64,000 nucleotides of DNA from Amycolatopsis cihanbeyliensis (GTDB lineage Bacteria; Actinomycetota; Actinomycetes; Mycobacteriales; Pseudonocardiaceae). The stretch is from contig NZ_VFML01000001.1 of the NCBI RefSeq assembly GCF_006715045.1, forward strand, positions 5,052,501 through 5,116,500, in the 5' to 3' direction. Below are positions 48,868-57,184 of the stretch, piece after piece. The translations under genes were made by a program, and so were the position numbers. How positions within the stretch are numbered: the first letter of the stretch is position 1; every line of letters begins with the position of its first letter. Under the pieces are notes generated by a model. The model was not told the DNA's origin, ran no database searches, and saw nothing but the letters and a program-made list of their open reading frames with translations.

Positions 48868-51800
48868 ATGATCTTGGTTCGGAAGGGGCGCGGCCGGGTC
48901 GTCGCGCTGCTCGGTTGCCTGGCCGTTCTCCTCGCTACGCAGGTCAACGCCGCCGACGCGGCCGTGCCGGCCCCGACCGGGCCGAGCCCGAATCCGGGCG
49001 CCGCACCGGCGCGCGCGGGCGCGGCGGTCACCCTGCTCACCGGGGACACGGTGACACTGGACAACCCGGTCGCGGGTACCCCGTCGGTATCGATGCGGCC
49101 GGGAAATGGTGATGGTGCCTCGTACTCGACCCTACGCAGGAACGGTGACGTCTACGTGGTGCCCGACGACATCGCGCACCTGGTGCCGCGCGTGCTTGAT
49201 CTGGAACTGTTCAATGTCACCGAACTGATCGCGATGGGCTACGGGGACTCGGCAACCGGCTCGCTGCCGCTGATCGTGCAGGGCGCCAGGCCGACGGCCG
49301 CGCTGGGCACGCGCGAGGTACTACCGCTGCCCAGCATCGACGCCGTCGCGGTGCGGGTGGCCAAGCAGGACGGGCTGGCAGCGACGCTCGCCGCGCGGGG
49401 TGGTGTGCGGAAAGTATGGCTGGACCGCCGGTTCCAGGCGAGCGAGCTGGACCCGAACCTGACCCAGATCGGCGCGCCGGGGGTATGGGCCGGCGGGCTG
49501 ACCGGTACCGGCGTGGATATCGCCGTGCTGGACACCGGGGTGGACCGCACGCACGCCGACCTGCGCGACAAGCTCGTGGCCGAGGCGAACTTCACCGGTG
49601 AGGACTCGGCCACGGACACGAACGGGCACGGCACCCACGTGGCATCTGTTGTGGCCGGTACCGGCGTGGCGGCGGACGGCGCGCGTAAAGGGGTGGCGCA
49701 TGACGCGCGGCTGCTGTCCGGCAAGGTGCTCGGCGCGGACGGTAGTGGTCAATCGTCATGGATCATCGCGGGCATGCAGTGGGCGGCGGAGCGGGACGCC
49801 GACGTGATCAACATGAGCCTCGGCGCACGCGCGCGGCAGGGTGCGGACCCGGTTGTGCAGGCACTCGAGCGGCTGACCGAACAGACCGGCGCGCTGTTCG
49901 TGGTCGCGGCAGGCAACTCGGGGCCTGCCGCCTCTTCCATTGAAAGCCCCGGGGTGGCGCCGAGCGCGCTGACCGTCGGTGCCGCCAACCGGGATGGCGT
50001 TCCGGCGCATTTCTCCAGCGTCGGCCCGACCGCTGGCGGCACCCGGTCCAAGCCGGACCTCACCGCGCCCGGGGTCGACATCCGTGCCGCCGAGGCGGGC
50101 GGTGGCGACACCTACACCGAGATGACCGGTACCTCGCAGGCCACCCCGCATGTCGCCGGCGCGGCCGCGCTGCTGCGCCAGCAGCACCCGGACTGGGGCA
50201 GGCAGCGGATCAAGACCACGCTGATGACCACGGCGGATGCCAGCCAGCAACCGGCGAGACCGCACTTCGAGGGTGCCGGGCTGCTCGACCTGGCAGGCGC
50301 CACGACTGACCCGCTGCTCCTGGACCGCGGCGCGGTGGACTTCGGTTACCTGCGCTATCCGGAGGGCGAGCGGCCACGCACGATCGAGCTGAGCCTGACC
50401 AACACCGGTGCCGAACCACTCGAGCTGTCCTTTGCGGATTCAGCGAGGGACGCCCGGGGCAGGCCGGCTCCCGCGGACATCGTGACCGTGCGGCCGGCCG
50501 ACCTGAGCGTGGCACCGGGCGAGAGCGAGCGGGTCGCGGTCACGCTGACCCCGGCGAACGGAGACCCTGGCATGTACTCCGGCGCGGTCACGATGACTGG
50601 CGCGGGGCGGGAACCGGCGAGCCTGCCGCTGAGCTTCTATGCCGAGGCTGCGCGGTACGACGTGCAGCTGACGGTACTCGACCGACACGGCGAACCGGAC
50701 GCGGGCGGCACCGTCTGGCTCGCCAACATGGCCGAGATGCACCCGCGCCACGGCGGCGGCTTCAAGATCCTCCAGCTGGACGGCAACGGCGAGGGCACCG
50801 CCCGGATGGCGCCGGGACCGATCAGCATGATGACGAAGGTCAAGACCCCGGCCACCGACGCCGAACCGGAGACCGTCACGCTGGCCGGCTCACCGGAGGT
50901 GATGGTGCAGGACGATATCTCCTACACCATTGACGCGCGTACGGCCCAACGGCTCGAACCGGCGAGAGTGCAAGGCAGGGACACGACGGTCGCCGGTTTA
51001 TCTGTCCACTATGGACGCCAAGACGCCAAGAGCTCTGGTCGGATCGAGGACGGGTTCTACGCCACGCCCGAACAAGTCGCCGGCGGCCAGGTGTACCTGC
51101 AACCCACCGCGAAGGTCCGGTACGGCGAGGTCGCGTTCCAGACCCGCTGGCGGCTGGACGGCGAGTCGCGCGGCGGGAAGGCGCGGCGGTACGCACTTGT
51201 GCTCGGTGGCCCCACGGTGCCGGACCCACCCGTGTACGGGCTGTCCCGGCGGCAGCAGCGGAAACTCGCGAAGCTCGATGCCGACTACCGCACGCTCGGC
51301 GGAACCGGGGACGACTACGCCGACGTGCTGCGGGCTTCCACCGAGCTGGTGGCCAGCTCGTTCGCCATCCCCTACCCGGTGGCCGGGCCGGCCCGCCGGG
51401 TGGAGTTGCGGACCGCGAGCCCGGACGTGCACTGGCGGCAGTGCCTGCACGACCTGCGCGCGGACGCCGCCAGCCTGTGCGGGCCGACCACGAGCTATCG
51501 CGAGGGGGAGCGTCGCCGCCCGACTTGGTACCGGGGTGTGGCGCCCGCGGTGTACGCCGGCTCGCACACCTCGACCAAGATTCAGCTGCCCGTCGAGTTG
51601 AGCGACGGTGCGCATCGCGGGCAGGTCGCGGACCCGCAAGCGACCGGCGAGGAGACCCTGCGGCTGTACCGCAACGGGACCGAGCTGCCCCGGCAGGGTA
51701 GTAGTGACTACTTCCGCACGCCACCCGAGCCGGCGCGGTTCCGGCTGGAGCACACCGCGAGCCCGGACACCGATCAACTGCCCATCGGCACCAGTACGGA

Positions 51801-52194
51801 AACCACCTGGACCTTCCCCTCACGGGCGCCCACCGACCCGGACCAGTGGGACACCCAGCCGCGCCTGCTGGCCGTCGACTACCAGCCGAGCACCGATGCC
51901 AAGGGCAGGCTGCCGGCGTGGTGGCCGGTCTCGCTCGGGGCACGCATCGTGTCCAGCGCCAACTTCGTCGACCCCGTCCGGGTGGAACGGGGCAACTTGC
52001 GCCTGTGGGCCTCGGTCGACCAGGGCGAGCGCTGGCACAGGGCGATCGTCGTGCCGAAGCCGGACGGCACGTTCCTGACCATCGTGCCCACCCTGTTCCC
52101 CCGGCCGGGTCAGTCGGTGTCGGTGCGGGTGGAGGCAAAGGCGGGGCCGCGCAGCATCAGCCAGACCATCGTCGACGCCTACCCGGTTCACTGA
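48868..52194 (+). CDS. Secreted S8 (subtilisin-like) serine protease
   Basis: The 1108-residue precursor has a signal peptide (V-R-K-G-R-G-R then V-V-A-L-L-G-C-L-A-V-L-L, cleavage after A-D-A-A around 30). A propeptide-like region follows to about residue 200. The catalytic triad is D222 in A-V-L-D-T-G-V-D, H254 in N-G-H-G-T-H, and S423 in G-T-S-Q-A-T-P-H; N350 in A-A-G-N-S-G forms the oxyanion hole. About 650 residues of beta-rich C-terminal domain follow. It should be extracellular. It is divergent from a TrmB/LuxR-like regulator. A CCGCGGCGCCGCGG palindrome (52200-52213) follows the stop. Confidence 0.93.
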   Translation: MILVRKGRGRVVALLGCLAVLLATQVNAADAAVPAPTGPSPNPGAAPARAGAAVTLLTGDTVTLDNPVAGTPSVSMRPGNGDGASYSTLRRNGDVYVVPDDIAHLVPRVLDLELFNVTELIAMGYGDSATGSLPLIVQGARPTAALGTREVLPLPSIDAVAVRVAKQDGLAATLAARGGVRKVWLDRRFQASELDPNLTQIGAPGVWAGGLTGTGVDIAVLDTGVDRTHADLRDKLVAEANFTGEDSATDTNGHGTHVASVVAGTGVAADGARKGVAHDARLLSGKVLGADGSGQSSWIIAGMQWAAERDADVINMSLGARARQGADPVVQALERLTEQTGALFVVAAGNSGPAASSIESPGVAPSALTVGAANRDGVPAHFSSVGPTAGGTRSKPDLTAPGVDIRAAEAGGGDTYTEMTGTSQATPHVAGAAALLRQQHPDWGRQRIKTTLMTTADASQQPARPHFEGAGLLDLAGATTDPLLLDRGAVDFGYLRYPEGERPRTIELSLTNTGAEPLELSFADSARDARGRPAPADIVTVRPADLSVAPGESERVAVTLTPANGDPGMYSGAVTMTGAGREPASLPLSFYAEAARYDVQLTVLDRHGEPDAGGTVWLANMAEMHPRHGGGFKILQLDGNGEGTARMAPGPISMMTKVKTPATDAEPETVTLAGSPEVMVQDDISYTIDARTAQRLEPARVQGRDTTVAGLSVHYGRQDAKSSGRIEDGFYATPEQVAGGQVYLQPTAKVRYGEVAFQTRWRLDGESRGGKARRYALVLGGPTVPDPPVYGLSRRQQRKLAKLDADYRTLGGTGDDYADVLRASTELVASSFAIPYPVAGPARRVELRTASPDVHWRQCLHDLRADAASLCGPTTSYREGERRRPTWYRGVAPAVYAGSHTSTKIQLPVELSDGAHRGQVADPQATGEETLRLYRNGTELPRQGSSDYFRTPPEPARFRLEHTASPDTDQLPIGTSTETTWTFPSRAPTDPDQWDTQPRLLAVDYQPSTDAKGRLPAWWPVSLGARIVSSANFVDPVRVERGNLRLWASVDQGERWHRAIVVPKPDGTFLTIVPTLFPRPGQSVSVRVEAKAGPRSISQTIVDAYPVH

Positions 52195-52199
52195 GTCCG

Positions 52200-52213
52200 C
52201 CGCGGCGCCGCGG
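52200..52213. terminator. GC palindrome after subtilase gene
   Basis: CCGCGGCGCCGCGG is a perfect 14-base palindrome five bases past the stop. As a hairpin it would have a very small loop, so its terminator role is uncertain. Confidence 0.35.
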
Positions 52214-52264
52214 CCGGGGACACACCGCTGGCGGCGCAGGTGAGCCGCGTATGCCCCGGACCGT

Positions 52265-52270
52265 TACGAT
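52265..52270 (+). promoter_or_regulatory. Leaderless-type -10 box (TACGAT) for leader ORF and channel
   Basis: TACGAT is seven bases before GTG at 52278, which opens a 13-codon ORF rather than the channel gene itself. Confidence 0.5.
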
Positions 52271-52277
52271 CCCGCCC

Positions 52278-52319
52278 GTGACCGATGTCGACCAGCGGCC
52301 TGCCCGGAGCGGCCTGTGA
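52278..52319 (+). CDS. 13-codon leader ORF coupled to potassium channel gene
   Basis: GTG at 52278 reads M-T-D-V-D-Q-R-P-A-R-S-G-L and stops with TGA at 52317-52319. The channel start GTG at 52316 shares its last two bases with this stop (GTGA). The geometry, a TANNNT box seven bases ahead and a four-base overlap, suggests a leaderless leader peptide that carries ribosomes into the channel gene. This is inferred from sequence only. A chance ORF cannot be excluded. Confidence 0.4.
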   Translation: MTDVDQRPARSGL

Positions 52320-53401
52320 TCAGGGCACTCACCTACCTGATCCGCGGCGACCTGGAGGCCGCGCAGCAGGACAGGGCGTCGGCGGACGTCGTGACCATGC
52401 CGCGCAACCTCGTCAGCCCGATCCGGGCGATCCTGCGCAGGCTCGCCTTCGCGCTGCTCGTCGTGGTGGCCGCGGCGATGGCGATCTTTCTCGACCGGGA
52501 TGGCTACAGCGACACCCAGGGCAACGGGCTGTCCCTGCTCGACTGCTTCTACTACGCCACGGTGTCGCTGTCCACCACCGGTTACGGGGACATCGCCCCG
52601 AGCAGCCCCTCGGCGCGGCTGCTGACCACGGTGGTGATCACCCCGCTGCGGGTGCTGTTCCTGATCGTCCTGGTCGGCACCACACTGGAGGTGCTCACCG
52701 ACCGCTCCCGGCAGGCGTTCCGGGTCCAGAAGTGGAGGTCAAAGGTGCGTGACCACGTGGTCGTCATCGGTTTCGGCACGAAGGGCCGAGCGGCCGTGAA
52801 GACCTTGATGGGCGACGAGGACGTCGAACCGAACCGCATTGTCGTGGTCGACACCGACCAGGACGCCCTCGACGCGGCGAGCGCGCGTGGCCTCGTCACC
52901 GTGCACGGCTCGGCCACCAGGGCCGATGTGCTGCGGGTCGCCGGGGTGCAGCGGGCGCGCGCGATCGTGGTGGCACCCAACCGGGACGACTCCGCGGTGC
53001 TGGTCACCCTCACGGCGCGGGAACTGGCCCCCAAGGCGCATATCGTGGCCTCGGTGCGCGAGGCGGAGAACGTCCACCTGCTCAAGCAGTCCGGCGCGAA
53101 CCAGGTGGTGATCTCCAGCGAGACCGCGGGCCGGCTGCTCGGCATCGCCACCTCCACCCCGCGCGTGGTGGACATGGTGGAGGACCTGCTCACCCCGGAG
53201 ACCGGCCTGGCCATCGCCGAGCGGCCGGTCGAGCCGTCCGAACACGGCGGGTCGCCCAGGCACCTGCCGGACACGGTGCTCGGGCTGGTCCGGGACGGCA
53301 CCCTCCACCGGGTGGACTCGCCCCACGCGGACTCGATCGAGCCGGGTGACCGGCTGCTCTACGTGCGCAAGGTCACCCCGGTCGAGGAGGCGGGCGCCTG
53401 A
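52316..53401 (+). CDS. Potassium channel with TrkA-N (RCK) domain
   Basis: The 361-residue protein has two transmembrane helices around a pore loop with T-T-G-Y-G-D (selectivity filter), followed by a TrkA-N RCK domain (V-V-I-G-F-G-T-K-G-R, D-x-D binding of nucleotide) and a TrkA-C-like end. It is a Kch/MthK-type ligand-gated potassium channel, like Rv3200c. GTG at 52316 lies inside the stop of a 13-codon leader ORF. It follows the subtilase gene and precedes a small membrane protein. Confidence 0.92.
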   Translation: MIRALTYLIRGDLEAAQQDRASADVVTMPRNLVSPIRAILRRLAFALLVVVAAAMAIFLDRDGYSDTQGNGLSLLDCFYYATVSLSTTGYGDIAPSSPSARLLTTVVITPLRVLFLIVLVGTTLEVLTDRSRQAFRVQKWRSKVRDHVVVIGFGTKGRAAVKTLMGDEDVEPNRIVVVDTDQDALDAASARGLVTVHGSATRADVLRVAGVQRARAIVVAPNRDDSAVLVTLTARELAPKAHIVASVREAENVHLLKQSGANQVVISSETAGRLLGIATSTPRVVDMVEDLLTPETGLAIAERPVEPSEHGGSPRHLPDTVLGLVRDGTLHRVDSPHADSIEPGDRLLYVRKVTPVEEAGA

Positions 53402-53446
53402 AGCCGTCGCCTGGGCATCACCTTCGTCATCTGGAACGATTGCGGT

Positions 53447-53917
53447 GTGCGGCGGAGATCGAGTCAGCGTGGGCGGCAGACGCCGCTCGGATGGAACGTG
53501 CTGGCGGTCGCCGCGTTCGCCGGTGTGGTCGTGGTGTTCAGCGCCTGGTGGTTCGGCCCCGACCTGTTCGGCAGGCACGAGCCCGGGAACGAGCGCGTCG
53601 TACCCGCCACGGTGACCATGGGGGCCTCCTGCTCGGAACCGGACGCCGAGGAGACCGTTCGCTTCGAACTGGACGGTGAGACCCGTAACGGCACGCTCGG
53701 TGCCTGCGGGCACGACCGGGAGGACCAGGTGGAGATCGCCGTGCCCGTAGGGGCGGGCTCGGGCCTGATCGACGTGCGGATCGCCGCGACCACGCGGGGC
53801 AGCAGCGACCTGCGGCGTCCGGTCGGCCTCGGTCTGCTCGCGCTGAGCTGCGCGGGTGGCGGGATGTACGCGTTCCTGGTGGCCCGCGGCCCCCGCCAGC
53901 GCGCCGTCCTCATCTGA
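53447..53917 (+). CDS. Small two-helix membrane protein, hypothetical
   Basis: The 156 residues from GTG 53447 include an N-terminal basic stretch, a helix at about 17-37, a beta-like extracytoplasmic domain with two cysteines (A-S-C-S, G-A-C-G-H) that may form a disulfide, and a second helix at about 125-147. AACGAT lies six bases before GTG, an imperfect -10. I recognise no family. It converges with the metallopeptidase gene. Confidence 0.6.
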   Translation: MRRRSSQRGRQTPLGWNVLAVAAFAGVVVVFSAWWFGPDLFGRHEPGNERVVPATVTMGASCSEPDAEETVRFELDGETRNGTLGACGHDREDQVEIAVPVGAGSGLIDVRIAATTRGSSDLRRPVGLGLLALSCAGGGMYAFLVARGPRQRAVLI

Positions 53918-53951
53918 TGGTCACGCGGGGCGCCGGAACGGGCCCGGCGGG

Positions 53952-55148
53952 TCACGAGACCTCGGAACCGGGGGCGGCGAAGGTGTTGCAGTCGACGATC
54001 CGGTTCTCCTTCGCGCCGGCCCGCCACCAGGCCGCGTAGTGCGCATTGCTGCCGTGATCGCGGGTGCCGGAGGTGTCGTCCCCCCTGGTCTCCTGGTCGA
54101 CCCACGCCTTGTTGTACATCTCCCGGGTGATGGTCCCGCCGCGATCCACGTGCGCGCCGAGGAACATCCCGGAGAAGCACTGCGCCTGCAGCTCCTTGCG
54201 CCGGGCCATTTCCAAGCCGGCCGCGCTGTTCTGCCCCGCCTCGTAGATCTTCTCCCACGCGGCGTCCATCAACCCGGCCACTTCCTGCACGTGATGCCCG
54301 TACTCGTGGGCGAACAGCGCGAGGTAGACGCCGGGGCTGTTGCCGTACTGCTGGGTCTGCAGCCCGTCGAACGGGACGTACAGGTTGTTCTCGCAGTAGT
54401 AGGCGGCGGTCGCGATGCCCACCTGGATGTTGCCGCACTCGGTCTGGAAGCCGCCACCGGTGGGGAAGTGCAGATCCGGCGAGGTGAACGGCAGGTCGTA
54501 CGCCTCGAGGAACGGCCCCCACGCCGCGTCGAGGCAGCGGCCCGCCGCGGTGAAGAACGACTTCGCCGTGGCCCGGTCACTCCGCCACGTGGGCAGGTCG
54601 CAGGCGCGGTTCTGCAGGCCGGCGTCCGGATCCTGCAGGATCGGGTGGTCGGCCAGCTTCAGGACCTTCCTCGGTCCGCTGCGGGTCGGCGCGCTCGAGC
54701 TCGGCTCCCGCGCGGTCGTGCTGCGCGCCGTGGTGCCGCTGCTCGTACTGCTGGGCGGCGGTGTGACGGTGGGCCGCGGGCCACCGGTCGCGGTGGGTAT
54801 CCCGCCGTAGCCGGCGTCGGCCACGCGGTCGCCACCTCCGTCGATCAGTGAGATGGCCACCACCAGGCCGACCACCAGCACCCCCACGGCGCCGACGCAG
54901 GCGGCGATGACCGGCCCCTTCGCGCGCTTGGGCTGGGGGTACTGGTACCCGAATCCGGGTTGCTGTCCCTGCCACGGCGACATTCCCGGCTGCTGCTGAC
55001 CGGGTGGCAGCGGCCGGGCGGCAGGCGGCGGGAGCGGGCCGGACGGCGGCCCGTGCTGAGCCGGAGGGACCGGCTCTCCCTCGGGCCGTCGGCCCTGGGG
55101 GTCCGGCGAGCCGTGGGGTGGCCACGGCCCCTGCGGCGGTTGCGTCAT
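53952..55148 (-). CDS. YpfJ-type neutral zinc metallopeptidase, membrane anchored
   Basis: From ATG at 55148 the protein has 398 residues; GTG at 55172 is an alternative, since the purine-rich G-G-A-A-G-G-A lies only one base before the ATG. The start is Pro/Gln/Gly-rich, followed by one transmembrane helix (about 75-97), a Thr/Ser/Pro linker, then the YpfJ zinc peptidase domain. The active site is H-E-Y-G-H-H, and four cysteines in the domain may form disulfides. It should act outside the membrane. Its substrate is unknown. Confidence 0.82.
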   Translation of the reverse strand: MTQPPQGPWPPHGSPDPQGRRPEGEPVPPAQHGPPSGPLPPPAARPLPPGQQQPGMSPWQGQQPGFGYQYPQPKRAKGPVIAACVGAVGVLVVGLVVAISLIDGGGDRVADAGYGGIPTATGGPRPTVTPPPSSTSSGTTARSTTAREPSSSAPTRSGPRKVLKLADHPILQDPDAGLQNRACDLPTWRSDRATAKSFFTAAGRCLDAAWGPFLEAYDLPFTSPDLHFPTGGGFQTECGNIQVGIATAAYYCENNLYVPFDGLQTQQYGNSPGVYLALFAHEYGHHVQEVAGLMDAAWEKIYEAGQNSAAGLEMARRKELQAQCFSGMFLGAHVDRGGTITREMYNKAWVDQETRGDDTSGTRDHGSNAHYAAWWRAGAKENRIVDCNTFAAPGSEVS

Positions 55149-55535
55149 GTCCTTCCGATCGCTCGACTCCACCCGCCGTATCGCCTGTTTGATCCACGGC
55201 GCGGGCTCCTGCGCAGCATAACGAGCCTGCCGCCTTCCGTGGTCCACTCGGCGGGATTCCGTACGGGTCACGGCTTGGACAGCGCCGGTGTTTCACACTG
55301 GCCGATCCGGGTTAGCTCTGAGAGTCTGTTCCTGACCTGAAACCTTGCTGATCGAGGCGAGCGGAAGAACTCGCGTGGCGCAGCCCACGGGCGGCGAGGC
55401 CGGGTGCATGACCTGCGAAGTTGACTATTATGACCAGTCCGAGCCCGGTCGAGCCGACCGTGTCGCGAGTTTGGGAACAGGCTCTGCCACGCTTAGCTCC
55501 GCCATTTCGGAGACCACATAGGGGCGAGATTCTCG
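55149..55535. other. 387-bp divergent intergenic region
   Basis: This lies between the metallopeptidase and the MoxR-operon start. I see no reliable coding sequence. TTGACT at 55421-55426 and TATTAT at 55426-55431 are the only AT-rich promoter-like words; they overlap, so only one can serve. The 55536 start has no strong Shine-Dalgarno. Confidence 0.3.
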
Positions 55536-56567
55536 ATGACAGACTCCGGCGGCTGGTCCCGCCCGGACCCGGACAAGGACCCGAACGACGTGCCGCCCGA
55601 GCAGGGGTTGCCGCACGCCCCACCCCCGCGGGGTGGTTGGGGCCAGGGGCAAGGGCACGGCAAGCCGGGCGTCATTCCGCTCCGGCCGCTCGGCCTCGGT
55701 GAGATCCTGGACGGCTCGATCACCACCATGCGCAGGCACCCGGCCCTGATGCTCGGCGCGGCGGCGGCCGTCGGTGCGGTCGTTCAGTTCATCAGCGTCC
55801 TGATCAGCTGGTCGTTGCTGCGCGACGCGCTGCAGTCCGACATACTGTTCAACCCCAACGCGCTGACCGAGGACGAGGTGATGTCCCTGCTCGGGCGCAG
55901 TGCCGCGAGCGCGGGGCTGAGCATCGCGGTGGCGCTGGTCGCGCAGACCTTCCTCACCGGCTTTCTCACCGTGGTGGTCGGCAGGGCCGTGCTCGGCAGG
56001 CAGGCCGGGCTACGCGACACCGTCGCCGAGGTGGTGCCGCGGCTGCTGCCGCTGCTCGGGCTGACGATCCTGTTCGGCCTGATCTCCTTCTCCGGGGTGC
56101 TCGTCGGCGGCGTGCTGTTCGCGCTCACCGGTGCGTCGGGGCTGCTGTTCCTGCTGGCGGGGATCCTGGCCAGCGTGTGGCTGTACGTGCGGTTCAGCCT
56201 GGCCACTCCCGCGCTGGTGCTGGAGCGCGGGCGGGTCATCCCTTCACTCGGCCGTTCCGCGTTGCTGGTGCGCGGCTCCTGGTGGCGGATCTTCGGCATC
56301 CTGCTGGTGGCCTACCTGATCGGCATGCTGATCTCGCTGGTGGTGGGGGTTCCCTTCGGGGCCGTCTCGGGCGCCTCGATCGGATTCGGGGACCTGTTGC
56401 TCACGGCGCTCGGCTCGACCATCGCCGGTGCGGTCACCTACCCGTTCACCGCCGGGGTGAACGCGCTGGTCTACATCGACCGCCGGATGCGGGTCGAGGG
56501 GATGGACATCGAGCTGGCGCGGGCGGCCAGCGAACCGCCGCCGGAAGGGCCCGCGCCGCAGTCGTGA
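55536..56567 (+). CDS. GPDPase_memb-like / DUF-type multi-pass membrane protein
   Basis: The 343 residues have a Pro/Gly/Gln-rich cytoplasmic start and then R-P-L-G-L-G-E-I-L-D-G-S. This recalls the glycerophosphodiester phosphodiesterase membrane-domain family. About six hydrophobic helices follow, with a conserved R-F-S-L-A-T-P-A-L-V-L-E loop. It is the first gene of the MoxR-DUF58 operon, and DUF4129 follows with a GTGA overlap. No catalytic residues are apparent. Confidence 0.72.
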   Translation: MTDSGGWSRPDPDKDPNDVPPEQGLPHAPPPRGGWGQGQGHGKPGVIPLRPLGLGEILDGSITTMRRHPALMLGAAAAVGAVVQFISVLISWSLLRDALQSDILFNPNALTEDEVMSLLGRSAASAGLSIAVALVAQTFLTGFLTVVVGRAVLGRQAGLRDTVAEVVPRLLPLLGLTILFGLISFSGVLVGGVLFALTGASGLLFLLAGILASVWLYVRFSLATPALVLERGRVIPSLGRSALLVRGSWWRIFGILLVAYLIGMLISLVVGVPFGAVSGASIGFGDLLLTALGSTIAGAVTYPFTAGVNALVYIDRRMRVEGMDIELARAASEPPPEGPAPQS

Positions 56568-57184
56568 CCGTCCCCGTCGACATCGGCCGGGACGAGGCCA
56601 GGGAGGCGGCCAGGGCCGAGCTGGCCGACCCGGCCTACGCAGCGGCCCAACCCGGCCCGCTCGACCAGGCTTTCCGCTGGCTCGGCCGGCAGGTGACCGA
56701 GCTGTTCCGGCTGCTCAGCGACATGGCGCCGGGCGGAGCCGCCGGGCTGATCGTACTGGCCCTGCTGATCTTCGTGCTGATCGTCGCCATCCGGCTGCGG
56801 GTGGGCCCGATGCGCCGCGGAACCCGCGCCCCGGGCCCGGTTTTCGCGACCGGGCCGCGCTCCGCCGCCGAGTACCGCACCGCGGCCGAGCGTGCCGTCG
56901 CCGCCGGGCAGTGGGACGAGGCCGTTCGGGAGCGGTTCCGGGCACTGGTCCGCGGCCTCGAGGAGCGGGGCGTGCTGGACGAGCGTTCCGGGCGCACGGC
57001 CGACGAGGCGGCGTCGGTGGCGGGCGCCAGGCTCCCCGCCCTCGCGGAGGAACTGCGCGCGGCGGCGGTCCGCTTCGACGACGTGCACTACGGCGGGCGG
57101 AGCGCGACCGAGCGGGCCTACCGGACGCTCACCGCGCTGGAGGAACGGGTACGGGCGAGCAGGCCCGTGGTGGTGACACGATGA
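56564..57184 (+). CDS. DUF4129 membrane protein
   Basis: GTG at 56564 overlaps the previous stop; 206 residues. One transmembrane helix lies at about 66-88 (A-A-G-L-I-V-L-A-L-L-I-F-V-L). The C-terminal DUF4129 domain has Y-R-T-A-A-E-R-A-V-A-A-G-Q-W-D-E-A and T-A-D-E-A-A, a pattern also found C-terminal to transglutaminase-like proteins in MoxR operons. The DUF4350 gene starts in its stop (ATGA). Confidence 0.8.
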   Translation: MTVPVDIGRDEAREAARAELADPAYAAAQPGPLDQAFRWLGRQVTELFRLLSDMAPGGAAGLIVLALLIFVLIVAIRLRVGPMRRGTRAPGPVFATGPRSAAEYRTAAERAVAAGQWDEAVRERFRALVRGLEERGVLDERSGRTADEAASVAGARLPALAEELRAAAVRFDDVHYGGRSATERAYRTLTALEERVRASRPVVVTR

